NCBI RefSeq assembly: GCF_002934065.1
Contig: NZ_CP018049.1
Span: 3,842,501-3,906,500, forward strand
Origin: Pseudomonas orientalis
GTDB taxonomy: Bacteria; Pseudomonadota; Gammaproteobacteria; Pseudomonadales; Pseudomonadaceae
Length of the DNA: 64,000 bases
Reading direction: 5' to 3'
Positions 57,099-64,000 of the stretch are shown here, in pieces (the stretch's first letter is position 1; each line of letters opens with the position of its first letter). Made by a program: the position numbers and the translations under genes. The notes under the pieces are model-generated. The model made no database searches. It was not told the DNA's origin and saw only the letters and a list, made by a program, of their open reading frames with translations.

Positions 57099-58389
57099 GT
57101 GCAGCTTCCTCCGTGGAGCGCCGGGCCAGCCATTCGAGCGCCTCGGCAACACAATAAAATGATCCGAACAACAGAATCTCGTCGTCGGCCGTCGCCACCG
57201 CACATTGCGCCTCGAGGGCGGCAGTGACGCTTGCATACGACGCCACCGGCGCACCAAGGTTCTGCAAGGCGATTTGCAGTTCAGCCGCCGCACGGCTACG
57301 CGGCGTATCCAGCGGCGCAACGGCCCAGGACTCAACGCTGGCGAGCAACGGCGCAACCACGCCATCAAGATCCTTGTCGGCCAGCAAGCCGAACACCGCC
57401 AGGCGACGGCCGGACAATGGCGTGCGCGTCAGCCGCTGCGCCAGATATTCGGCGGCGTGAGGGTTATGACCCACATCCAGCAGCAGGTTAAGACGCTTGC
57501 CTTGCCACTCGACGGTGCGACGATCCAGGCGCCCCACGACCCGCGTCGCCAGTAGGGTTGCGGCAATTTGCCCGGCGTCCCACGGCAGATCCAGCAACAG
57601 ATAGGCTTGCAGCGCGAGCGCGGCATTTTCCATCGGCAGGTTCAGCAGCGGCAAATCGCGCAATGCTACTGTCTGGCCCCGGGCATCGCGCCCGGACCAC
57701 TGCCAATGCTGATCGCCGATCTCCAGCTTGAATTCGCGCCCACGCAGGAAGAACGGGCAATCCAGCTCACGTACCTTATCCAGCAAGGGTTGCGGCGGAT
57801 CAATATCACCGCACAGCGCGGGTTTACCCGGGCGAAAGATCCCAGCCTTTTCGTAAGCCACGGATTCGCGGGTATCGCCCAGGTAGTCGACGTGGTCGAC
57901 ACCGATACTGGTGACCAGCGCCATGTCGGCATCCACCACGTTGACCGTGTCCAGACGCCCGCCCAAACCCACTTCCAACACGACGACATCCAGTTGCGCA
58001 CGCTCGAACAGCCACAACGCCGCGAGGGTGCCCATCTCGAAATAGGTCAGGGAAATGTCGCCACGCCCTGCATCGAGGGCGGCGAAGGCTTCGCAGAGTT
58101 GCGCGTCGCTCGCGTCGACGCCATTGAGCTGCACCCGCTCGTTATAGCGCAGCAGGTGCGGCGAACTGTAGACGCCGACTTTCAGCCCCTGGGCCTGCAG
58201 CAACGCAGCGACAAAGGCGCAGGTCGAACCTTTGCCGTTTGTGCCGGTTACGGTGATAACACGCGGTGCCGGGCGCCCCAACCCCAGGCGGGCCGCTACC
58301 TGTCGCGAGCGCTCCAGGCCCATGTCGATGGCGGACGGATGCAACTGCTCGAGGTAGGCGAGCCATTCGCCCAGGGTACGTTGGGTCAT
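57082..58389 (-). CDS. folC: Folylpolyglutamate synthase / dihydrofolate synthase
   Basis: 435 residues. The ATP loop is [20 protein letters not shown], and [31 protein letters not shown] and [15 protein letters not shown] are the conserved FolC segments; [14 protein letters not shown] lies in the C-terminal Mur-ligase-like domain. It adds glutamate to dihydropteroate and to folates. It overlaps the accD stop and the SPOR start, so the three genes are translationally linked. Confidence 0.97.
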   Translation of the reverse strand: MTQRTLGEWLAYLEQLHPSAIDMGLERSRQVAARLGLGRPAPRVITVTGTNGKGSTCAFVAALLQAQGLKVGVYSSPHLLRYNERVQLNGVDASDAQLCEAFAALDAGRGDISLTYFEMGTLAALWLFERAQLDVVVLEVGLGGRLDTVNVVDADMALVTSIGVDHVDYLGDTRESVAYEKAGIFRPGKPALCGDIDPPQPLLDKVRELDCPFFLRGREFKLEIGDQHWQWSGRDARGQTVALRDLPLLNLPMENAALALQAYLLLDLPWDAGQIAATLLATRVVGRLDRRTVEWQGKRLNLLLDVGHNPHAAEYLAQRLTRTPLSGRRLAVFGLLADKDLDGVVAPLLASVESWAVAPLDTPRSRAAAELQIALQNLGAPVASYASVTAALEAQCAVATADDEILLFGSFYCVAEALEWLARRSTEEAAHGITR

Positions 58390-59306
58390 AGGTTAGCCGG
58401 CACCGGCGGCACCACAATCGGCTCGACTTTAGGCGCGACGTAGACAGGCGTTGGCAGGCCCATCATTTGCGCGAGCAGGTTACCCAGGCGTGGCCGCAGC
58501 TCACCGCGCGGGATGATCAGGTCGATGGCGCCGTGTTCGAGCAGGAACTCGCTGCGCTGGAAACCTTCCGGCAATTTTTCACGCACGGTCTGCTCGATCA
58601 CGCGCGGGCCGGCAAAGCCGATCAGGGCCTTGGGCTCGCCGACGATCACGTCGCCCAGCATCGCCAGGCTGGCGGAAACGCCGCCGTATACCGGGTCGGT
58701 CAATACCGAGATGAACGGAATGCCTTCTTCACGCAGACGCGCCAATACCGCCGAGGTCTTGGCCATTTGCATCAGGGAAATCAGCGCTTCCTGCATACGC
58801 GCGCCACCGGAGGCGGCGAAGCAAATCATCGGGCAACGGTTTTCCAGGGCATAGTTGGCGGCGCGCACGAAACGCTCACCGACGATGGCACCCATCGAGC
58901 CGCCCATGAAGGAGAACTCGAACGCCGAGACCACCACCGGCATGCCCAGCAGCTTGCCGCTGACGGAGATCAGCGCGTCTTTCTCGCCGGTCTGCTTCTG
59001 CGCACCGACCAGACGGTCCTTGTACTTCTTGCTGTCGCGGAACTTGAGACGGTCGACCGGCTCTAGGTCAGCGCCCAGTTCGTTGCGGCCGTCGGCGTCG
59101 AGGAAGATGTCGATACGCGCGCGCGCGCCAATACGCATGTGGTGGTTGCACTTGGGGCAAACGTCCAGGGTCTTTTCCAGCTCCGGGCGATACAGCACCG
59201 CGTCGCAGGACGGGCACTTGTGCCACAGACCTTCAGGAACCGAGCTTTTCTTCACCTCGGAACGCATGATCGAGGGGATCAGTTTGTCTACTAACCAGTT
59301 GCTCAT
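58386..59306 (-). CDS. accD: Acetyl-CoA carboxylase carboxyltransferase beta subunit
   Basis: 306 residues from ATG 59306. The N-terminal zinc ribbon has the four-Cys pattern [20 protein letters not shown] followed by PKC. The crotonase-fold core contains the oxyanion segment [21 protein letters not shown] and [13 protein letters not shown]. With AccA it transfers carboxyl from carboxybiotin to acetyl-CoA, making malonyl-CoA. A Pro/Val tail follows, as in other pseudomonads. Confidence 0.98.
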   Translation of the reverse strand: MSNWLVDKLIPSIMRSEVKKSSVPEGLWHKCPSCDAVLYRPELEKTLDVCPKCNHHMRIGARARIDIFLDADGRNELGADLEPVDRLKFRDSKKYKDRLVGAQKQTGEKDALISVSGKLLGMPVVVSAFEFSFMGGSMGAIVGERFVRAANYALENRCPMICFAASGGARMQEALISLMQMAKTSAVLARLREEGIPFISVLTDPVYGGVSASLAMLGDVIVGEPKALIGFAGPRVIEQTVREKLPEGFQRSEFLLEHGAIDLIIPRGELRPRLGNLLAQMMGLPTPVYVAPKVEPIVVPPVPANL

Positions 59307-59550
59307 GCTTCTTTCTCCAGTACCGGTGGCTTGAACACAGCCCCGCGTATGCCCTTGAGCTAAATTCATATGTGGCGATGATACCGGCGGGACGGGGTCA
59401 GGGGTTCGACCAGCCATTTCCCGCCTGTATCCTCAGCCTTCCAGACAACCTGCCAGCGCAGGGTTGCCACTTCGTTTCCGGGCCTCCCGCAGGCGGCGCC
59501 GGTGCTGTTTTACACAGTGGTAGTTATGGACGGCGGCAGACTGCCAGCCG

Positions 59551-60183
59551 TCACATCGCACCGCTGCTGTTGCGCACGGCCTGCACAAATGCGCGAATCC
59601 TGGCGTGATCCTTAATGCCCTTGCCCTGCTCAACCCCGCCGCTGACATCCACGGCATACGGCCGAACCTGCTCGATGGCCGCGCCAACGTTCAAGGGGGT
59701 GAGCCCACCGGCCAGGATCAGCGGCTTGCTCAAGCCCGCCGGGATCAGCGACCAGTCGAACGCTTCGCCCGTACCGCCGGGAACGCCTTCAACATAAGTG
59801 TCCAGCAGAATCCCGCGCGCGCCCGTATAAGCGGCACAGGCTGCAGCGATATCGTCGCTGGCCTTGACGCGCAGCGCCTTGATATAGGGACGCTGATAGC
59901 TGTCGCATTCATCCGGGGTTTCGTCGCCATGAAACTGCAGCATGTCCAGTGGCACGGCATCCAGGGTTTCATTGAGTTCACACCGGCTGGCGTTGACGAA
60001 CAAGCCCACGGTGGTCACGAACGGTGGCAGCGCGGCGATGATGGCCCGCGCCTGCAACACATTCACCGCGCGCGGGCTCCTGGCGTAGAACACCAGACCT
60101 ATGGCATCCGCCCCCGCCTCGACCGCCGCCAGCGCGTCTTCGATGCGGGTAATCCCGCAAATCTTGCTGCGAACGGCTGACAT
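59551..60183 (-). CDS. trpF: Phosphoribosylanthranilate isomerase
   Basis: 210 residues, TIM-barrel. The catalytic Cys is in [17 protein letters not shown] and the catalytic Asp in [13 protein letters not shown]...[15 protein letters not shown], where the phosphate loop also lies. It converts phosphoribosylanthranilate to CdRP in tryptophan synthesis. In Pseudomonas it is separate from the other trp genes and lies between truA and accD, as seen here. Confidence 0.97.
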   Translation of the reverse strand: MSAVRSKICGITRIEDALAAVEAGADAIGLVFYARSPRAVNVLQARAIIAALPPFVTTVGLFVNASRCELNETLDAVPLDMLQFHGDETPDECDSYQRPYIKALRVKASDDIAAACAAYTGARGILLDTYVEGVPGGTGEAFDWSLIPAGLSKPLILAGGLTPLNVGAAIEQVRPYAVDVSGGVEQGKGIKDHARIRAFVQAVRNSSGAM

Positions 60184-60247
60184 ATCGTAGAAACCTCAGG
60201 GATTGAACCGAGAAAGTCCCGGATGGTAACAAAAGCGCTTGCGGGCG

Positions 60248-61102
60248 TCAGCCGCCAAGTTCGCTGAAACCGGTGAGGAAGTGTGGCCCGATAAAACGCT
60301 CCGGCAGTTCGAACTCGTCACGGTACTCCACCTCCACCAGATACAGGCCGAACGGATGCGCCGTCACTCCACCGGTACGGCGCACGCGGCTTTCCAGCAC
60401 TTCCCTGGCCCACTCCACCGGACGTTCGCCGGTACCGATGGTCATCAACACACCCGCAATGTTGCGCACCATGTGGTGCAGGAATGCCCCGGCACGGATA
60501 TCCAGCACAATCATCTTGCCATGACGGGTCACGCGCAGATGGTGGACTTCCTTGATCGGCGATTTGGCCTGGCATTGGCCGGCACGGAATGCGCTGAAAT
60601 CATGCACCCCGACAAGATGCTGCGCGGCCTCGGCCATGCGCTCGGCATCCAGCGGGCGGTGGTTCCAGGTGATTTCCTGGTTCAGGTGCGCCGGGCGGAT
60701 CTGATCGTTGTAGATCACGTAGCGGTAGCGTCGGGCGATGGCCTTGAAACGCGCATGAAAATGCGCCGGCATGACCTTGGCCCACGTGACGCTGACGTCA
60801 TGGGGCAGGTTGATATTGGCGCCCATTACCCAAGCCTTCATCGAGCGTTCGGCCTGGGTGTCGAAATGCACCACTTGGCCGCAGGCATGCACCCCTGCGT
60901 CGGTCCGCCCGGCACACATCAGCGACACCGGCGAGTCAGCGACTTTCGACAAAGCGTTTTCCAGGGTTTCCTGCACCGTCAGCACGCCGGATGCCTGGCG
61001 CTGCCAGCCGCGATAGCGCGAGCCTTTGTATTCCACGCCGAGGGCGATGCGGTAAAAGCCTGCGGCCGCCATTTCGGCGGCCGCGTTATCTATATTTGCC
61101 AA
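60248..61102 (-). CDS. truA: tRNA pseudouridine(38-40) synthase
   Basis: 284 residues from TTG 61102; an ATG at 61072 would remove ten residues and give MAAAGFYRIALGVEYKGS. Neither has a strong ribosome site, so the start is unsure. The catalytic Asp is in LMCAGRTDAGVHACGQVVHF, and FLHHMVRNIAGVLMTIG and GSRYRGWQRQ are typical TruA segments. It modifies positions 38-40 of many tRNAs. It lies between fimV and trpF. Confidence 0.95.
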   Translation of the reverse strand: MANIDNAAAEMAAAGFYRIALGVEYKGSRYRGWQRQASGVLTVQETLENALSKVADSPVSLMCAGRTDAGVHACGQVVHFDTQAERSMKAWVMGANINLPHDVSVTWAKVMPAHFHARFKAIARRYRYVIYNDQIRPAHLNQEITWNHRPLDAERMAEAAQHLVGVHDFSAFRAGQCQAKSPIKEVHHLRVTRHGKMIVLDIRAGAFLHHMVRNIAGVLMTIGTGERPVEWAREVLESRVRRTGGVTAHPFGLYLVEVEYRDEFELPERFIGPHFLTGFSELGG

Positions 61103-61242
61103 GAACTGAGAGCCTGATGAGTTGCGCGAAGGTGGCCATTATAAAGGCGACGGCTGCGCGACGGGCGCTTTTGTTGGGGAAGGGCGCCAAGCCAACTGTG
61201 GGGAGAAGCACGCCCTGCCCCACAGTGGATGTTTATCAGCCC

Positions 61243-63798
61243 TCAGATTCGGCCGAGCATTTCCTTGGCCTCGCCGCGCTGGCTCTCGTTGCCCTCGGTC
61301 AGCACTTCGGACAGGATGTCCTTGGCGCCATCGGCATCGCCCATGTCGATGTAAGCCTGGGCGAGGTCCAGCTTGGTGGCGACCTCATCGGTGCCCGAGA
61401 GGAAATCGAACTCGGGCTCATCGTCACCGAGCGCCGCATCCTCAGCCGTGAACGATGGCTCGATGGAGGGATGCTCCAGGCTCTGGGACAGACGGTCCAG
61501 CTCGGCGTTGACGTCATCCAGCTCCGACGCGAAGGCGTCCGGCTTGGCCGCCGATTCGGGCTCGTCCGCCAGGGAGAGGTCGAAATCCTCAGGCAAATCG
61601 AAGTCATCCAGGGCCGTAGGGGCCAGGGTCGGCGGCTCGACGGCAGGCGCATCCTTCATCTGCTCTTCGAGCCCGGAGAGGAAGTCATCATCCGATTGCG
61701 CGGACGCCGGTGCATCCAGTTGCAGATCCAGGTCGAAGTCCGACAGGTCATCGGCACTGGCGTTGGCTGCCGTCTGCTGCTGAAGAAGCGCCTCGAATGT
61801 CTGCTGATCGTCGTTGACCTCAGCCGGCGATGCCGCCTCCAGCTCGTCCAGGCTCAGGTCGAAATCGGTGTCCACGGGCTCTGGCTGCGATGCGGCCGGC
61901 TTGTCTTCCAGCAAGTCCTTGACGTACTGCGCGTCCAGGGCCGCAGCGGCCACTGCTGCACTTACGCCTGCCGCCAACACCGCCATGGCCGGGAAACGAC
62001 TTTTGAGCTGCTCGACCTGGGCATGGTTTTCACCGTTGGCCACCAGTTGACGCTCCTGGCTGACGAAACCGTCCTTGTTATTTTGCAGCCCGTACACTTC
62101 CATCAATTTCAGACGCAGGTCGCTGCGCTTGGGCTCGCGCTTGATCGCTTGCTCAAGTACATCGGCCGCCTGGTTCAGGTGGCCACGGTCGATATGGGAC
62201 TGGGCCTGGGACAGCGCATCGCTGGCGTTCTGCGGGGCAACCGCAACCGCCAGCGGCGCAAGCACCGAGGCGACGCTCGGCACGACCGGCTCAACCACCG
62301 GGGCGCGCGCAGGCGTGGGTGCAGGCGTAGGCGTGGGCGCAGCATTCAGCGGCGCCACTTCCAGGCCTTCGAAACTGTCGGAGGGCAGGTCGCGCTCCAG
62401 ATTCGATGTGAACTCCGGCTCTTCAGCCAGCGCGCGCGCCATGCGCAGGTGCTTCTCTTCTTCAAGACGGGCGTTGCGATGGCGCACCCACAACAGCAGG
62501 AGCAGCAACGCCAGGATGACGGCTGCGCCACCAAGCACACCGAGCACGATGGGGTTGGTCAACAGCTCATTGAATTTGCCTTCGGTGGTTGCAGGCGCGG
62601 CAACCGGCGTGGCCGGTTCCGGAGCCGGTGCGGCAACTGGGGCTTGTGCGGCAGGCGCCGGTTCATCGGCCGACGGCGCCGGCATCGCCGCCGCCTCTGG
62701 CGCTGCTGCTGCCGTCACGGGCGCCGCTGCATCGCCCTTCTCGGCCTGCAGCCGGGCCAGTTGATCGTTTTTCAGCTGAATCAGCTTCTGCAGCTTGTCC
62801 AACTGGCTTTGCAAATCTGCCGCGCGGCTTTTGAGCTCTTCGTTATCGCGACGGGTGGTGTCCAGTTGCTCTTGAGTCATCGCCAGCTTGTCGCTCAACA
62901 CACGGCTGTCGCCCGCCTTGCCGTTCGCCCCTTTTTTGGCTGCTTGGGCCGACACCAGGCTCAAGTTGTCCTTGGCGTTGGTGCTCGACGGCGCATTGCC
63001 CGTCTCGGTGCGCTTGGTGGCATCCAACTGGGCCTTACCCGCCACTTGCTGGCTGGCGGTACGGCGGCCCTGGCGCCAAGCGGCGTTCTGCGCAGTCACT
63101 TCGGCGATCGCCTGGGGTTGCGCCAGCGCGGTGCTTTGCACGGTGTCCGGGAGGCGCAGGACCTGGCCGGTTTTCAGGCGGTTGATGTTGCCGTCGACAA
63201 AGGCATCCGGGTTAAGCGCCTGAATGGCCAGCATGGTCTGCTGCACAGAGCCACCATTGCGGTTTTTCTCGGCAATTTCCCACAAAGTGTCGCGAGCCGT
63301 GGTGGTATGTTGCGCAGGCTTGCTGACGGCGGACGCGGTGCCGCTCGGCGCATTCAGGCGTGGCGCCGGTGCGCTGGCAGCCGGAGTCGGCTGGTCGAAT
63401 TTGGCGGGATCGAGCAGCACGCTGTAGTCACGCATCAGGCGGCCATTAGGCCATTGCACCTGCAACAGGAAGCGCACATAGGAGTCGGGCAGCGGCTTGT
63501 CGGAGGTGACTCGCACCACGCTGCGGCCGTTGGGATTGACCACCGGGGTAAAGGTGAGCTGGTCGAGAAATGCCTGGCGATCGACACCGGCATCGACGAA
63601 CGCCTGGGAGGACGCCAGGCTCGGGGTGATCTCGGACGCCGTGAGGCCACCGACGTCGAGCAGCTCGATTTCCACCGACAGCGGCTGGTTCAACTTCGAC
63701 TTGAGGGTCATCTCCCCAAGTTGCAGCGCCTGCGCCATACCGGAGGACAGCGCCGAGGCGGCCGCTATTGCTAACACCAGTTTGCGAACTTGAACCAT
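61243..63798 (-). CDS. fimV: FimV-family polar peptidoglycan-binding protein
   Basis: 851 residues from ATG 63798 (AAGGATGAGG upstream). A signal peptide (cleaved near AQALQ), a FimV N-terminal domain, and a LysM motif (about 160-215: TTARDTLWEIAEKNRNGGSVQQ) come first. A coiled coil (about 330-390) precedes a single membrane helix (NPIVLGVLGGAAVILALLLL, about 465). The long acidic cytoplasmic part ends in a TPR-like repeat FimV C-terminal domain (KLDLAQAYIDMGDADGAKDIL). In P. aeruginosa FimV promotes type IV pilus assembly and cAMP signalling at the cell pole. The acidic linker is variable in the family. Confidence 0.95.
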   Translation of the reverse strand: MVQVRKLVLAIAAASALSSGMAQALQLGEMTLKSKLNQPLSVEIELLDVGGLTASEITPSLASSQAFVDAGVDRQAFLDQLTFTPVVNPNGRSVVRVTSDKPLPDSYVRFLLQVQWPNGRLMRDYSVLLDPAKFDQPTPAASAPAPRLNAPSGTASAVSKPAQHTTTARDTLWEIAEKNRNGGSVQQTMLAIQALNPDAFVDGNINRLKTGQVLRLPDTVQSTALAQPQAIAEVTAQNAAWRQGRRTASQQVAGKAQLDATKRTETGNAPSSTNAKDNLSLVSAQAAKKGANGKAGDSRVLSDKLAMTQEQLDTTRRDNEELKSRAADLQSQLDKLQKLIQLKNDQLARLQAEKGDAAAPVTAAAAPEAAAMPAPSADEPAPAAQAPVAAPAPEPATPVAAPATTEGKFNELLTNPIVLGVLGGAAVILALLLLLLWVRHRNARLEEEKHLRMARALAEEPEFTSNLERDLPSDSFEGLEVAPLNAAPTPTPAPTPARAPVVEPVVPSVASVLAPLAVAVAPQNASDALSQAQSHIDRGHLNQAADVLEQAIKREPKRSDLRLKLMEVYGLQNNKDGFVSQERQLVANGENHAQVEQLKSRFPAMAVLAAGVSAAVAAAALDAQYVKDLLEDKPAASQPEPVDTDFDLSLDELEAASPAEVNDDQQTFEALLQQQTAANASADDLSDFDLDLQLDAPASAQSDDDFLSGLEEQMKDAPAVEPPTLAPTALDDFDLPEDFDLSLADEPESAAKPDAFASELDDVNAELDRLSQSLEHPSIEPSFTAEDAALGDDEPEFDFLSGTDEVATKLDLAQAYIDMGDADGAKDILSEVLTEGNESQRGEAKEMLGRI

Positions 63799-64000
63799 AG
63801 CCTCATCCTTTGTCTGAACACTTCCCGGCTTGCGAGAAGGTTGGTAACCGCTGCCATAAGGCATGGCGAGCCGATAGGTCACCGACGCGCTTGTGTTCCG
63901 CTTTGGGCCAAGCATAGCGCTTGGTGAGAATCAATCTACAAATTGACGCCAAGTATCTTTTACGCAAGGCCTTTTATCAACAACTGCGCCACTTGCACGG
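63799..64000. other. fimV leader and promoter region, cut by the window end
   Basis: No complete gene is visible. The minus-strand leader of fimV and its promoter must lie here. An inverted repeat, AGCATAGCGCTTGGTGAG around 63912, is too weak to call. Whatever gene lies upstream is outside the window. Confidence 0.4.

Noticed and set aside
60991..63774. Long plus-strand open frame opposite fimV and truA
   Set aside because: It is antisense to two well-supported genes, with low-complexity Arg/Leu/Gln runs.

Overview
The window is chromosomal DNA of a fluorescent pseudomonad, most likely from the Pseudomonas fluorescens group. The evidence is gene order and gene identity: thrS-infC-rpmI-rplT-pheS-pheT-ihfA-MerR-tRNA-Pro, and fimV-truA-trpF-accD-folC-SPOR-cvpA-purF-metZ-SDR, are the Pseudomonas arrangements. 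RsmE, DUF1654, DUF2790 and the REP-type repeats (TGTGGGAGGGGGCTTGCCCC family) point the same way. No organism name can be proven from sequence alone.

Layout. 1-2.3 kb: the end of a TonB-dependent receptor gene coupled to a flavin monooxygenase. 2.2-2.7 kb: a 226-bp tandem duplication that copied the 3' ends of two convergent genes plus a REP pair. 2.6-10.1 kb (minus strand): a siderophore-type TonB receptor, a GAF/degenerate-GGDEF/EAL protein, a BdlA-like PAS-PAS-MCP protein and a membrane chemoreceptor. 10.4-13.2 kb: a secreted trypsin-like protease and a divergent SDR/HxlR pair. 13.3-22.3 kb: a genomic island in the 3' end of tRNA-Pro(GGG), bounded by a 28-bp direct repeat. It carries a 2209-residue protein (transglutaminase-like domain, DUF4011, SF1 helicase, PD-(D/E)xK nuclease, DUF3320), a 334-residue coiled-coil protein and two small ORFs. 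No integrase is visible.

22.4-29.7 kb: the translation block from thrS to the MerR gene, with an ATT start for infC and a probable attenuator before pheST. 30-32 kb: small genes, including a cold-shock protein and an I78-type inhibitor lipoprotein. 32.1-39.2 kb: a complete ribose operon (rbsBACRKD) ending in a periplasmic nucleoside hydrolase, with LacI-type operators in front of rbsB. 39.5-43.8 kb: periplasmic glutaminase-asparaginase, an SOS-box DUF1654-endonuclease I operon, a SPOR lipoprotein, rsmE and a HAD phosphatase. 43.9-49.2 kb: a DUF2790/two-component operon of heavy-metal type, a CigR-like protein, and a DUF969-DUF979-Pcp operon for pyroglutamate.

49.5-52 kb: repeats, tRNA-Val(GAC), a PuuB-like oxidase, and a tRNA-Val(TAC)-Asp-Asp cluster. 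52-63.8 kb (minus strand): SDR, metZ, purF, cvpA, SPOR, folC, accD, trpF, truA and fimV. The strongest candidate for an undescribed system is the tRNA-Pro island with its giant helicase-nuclease. An antiviral or anti-plasmid role is inferred from its architecture and location, not shown.
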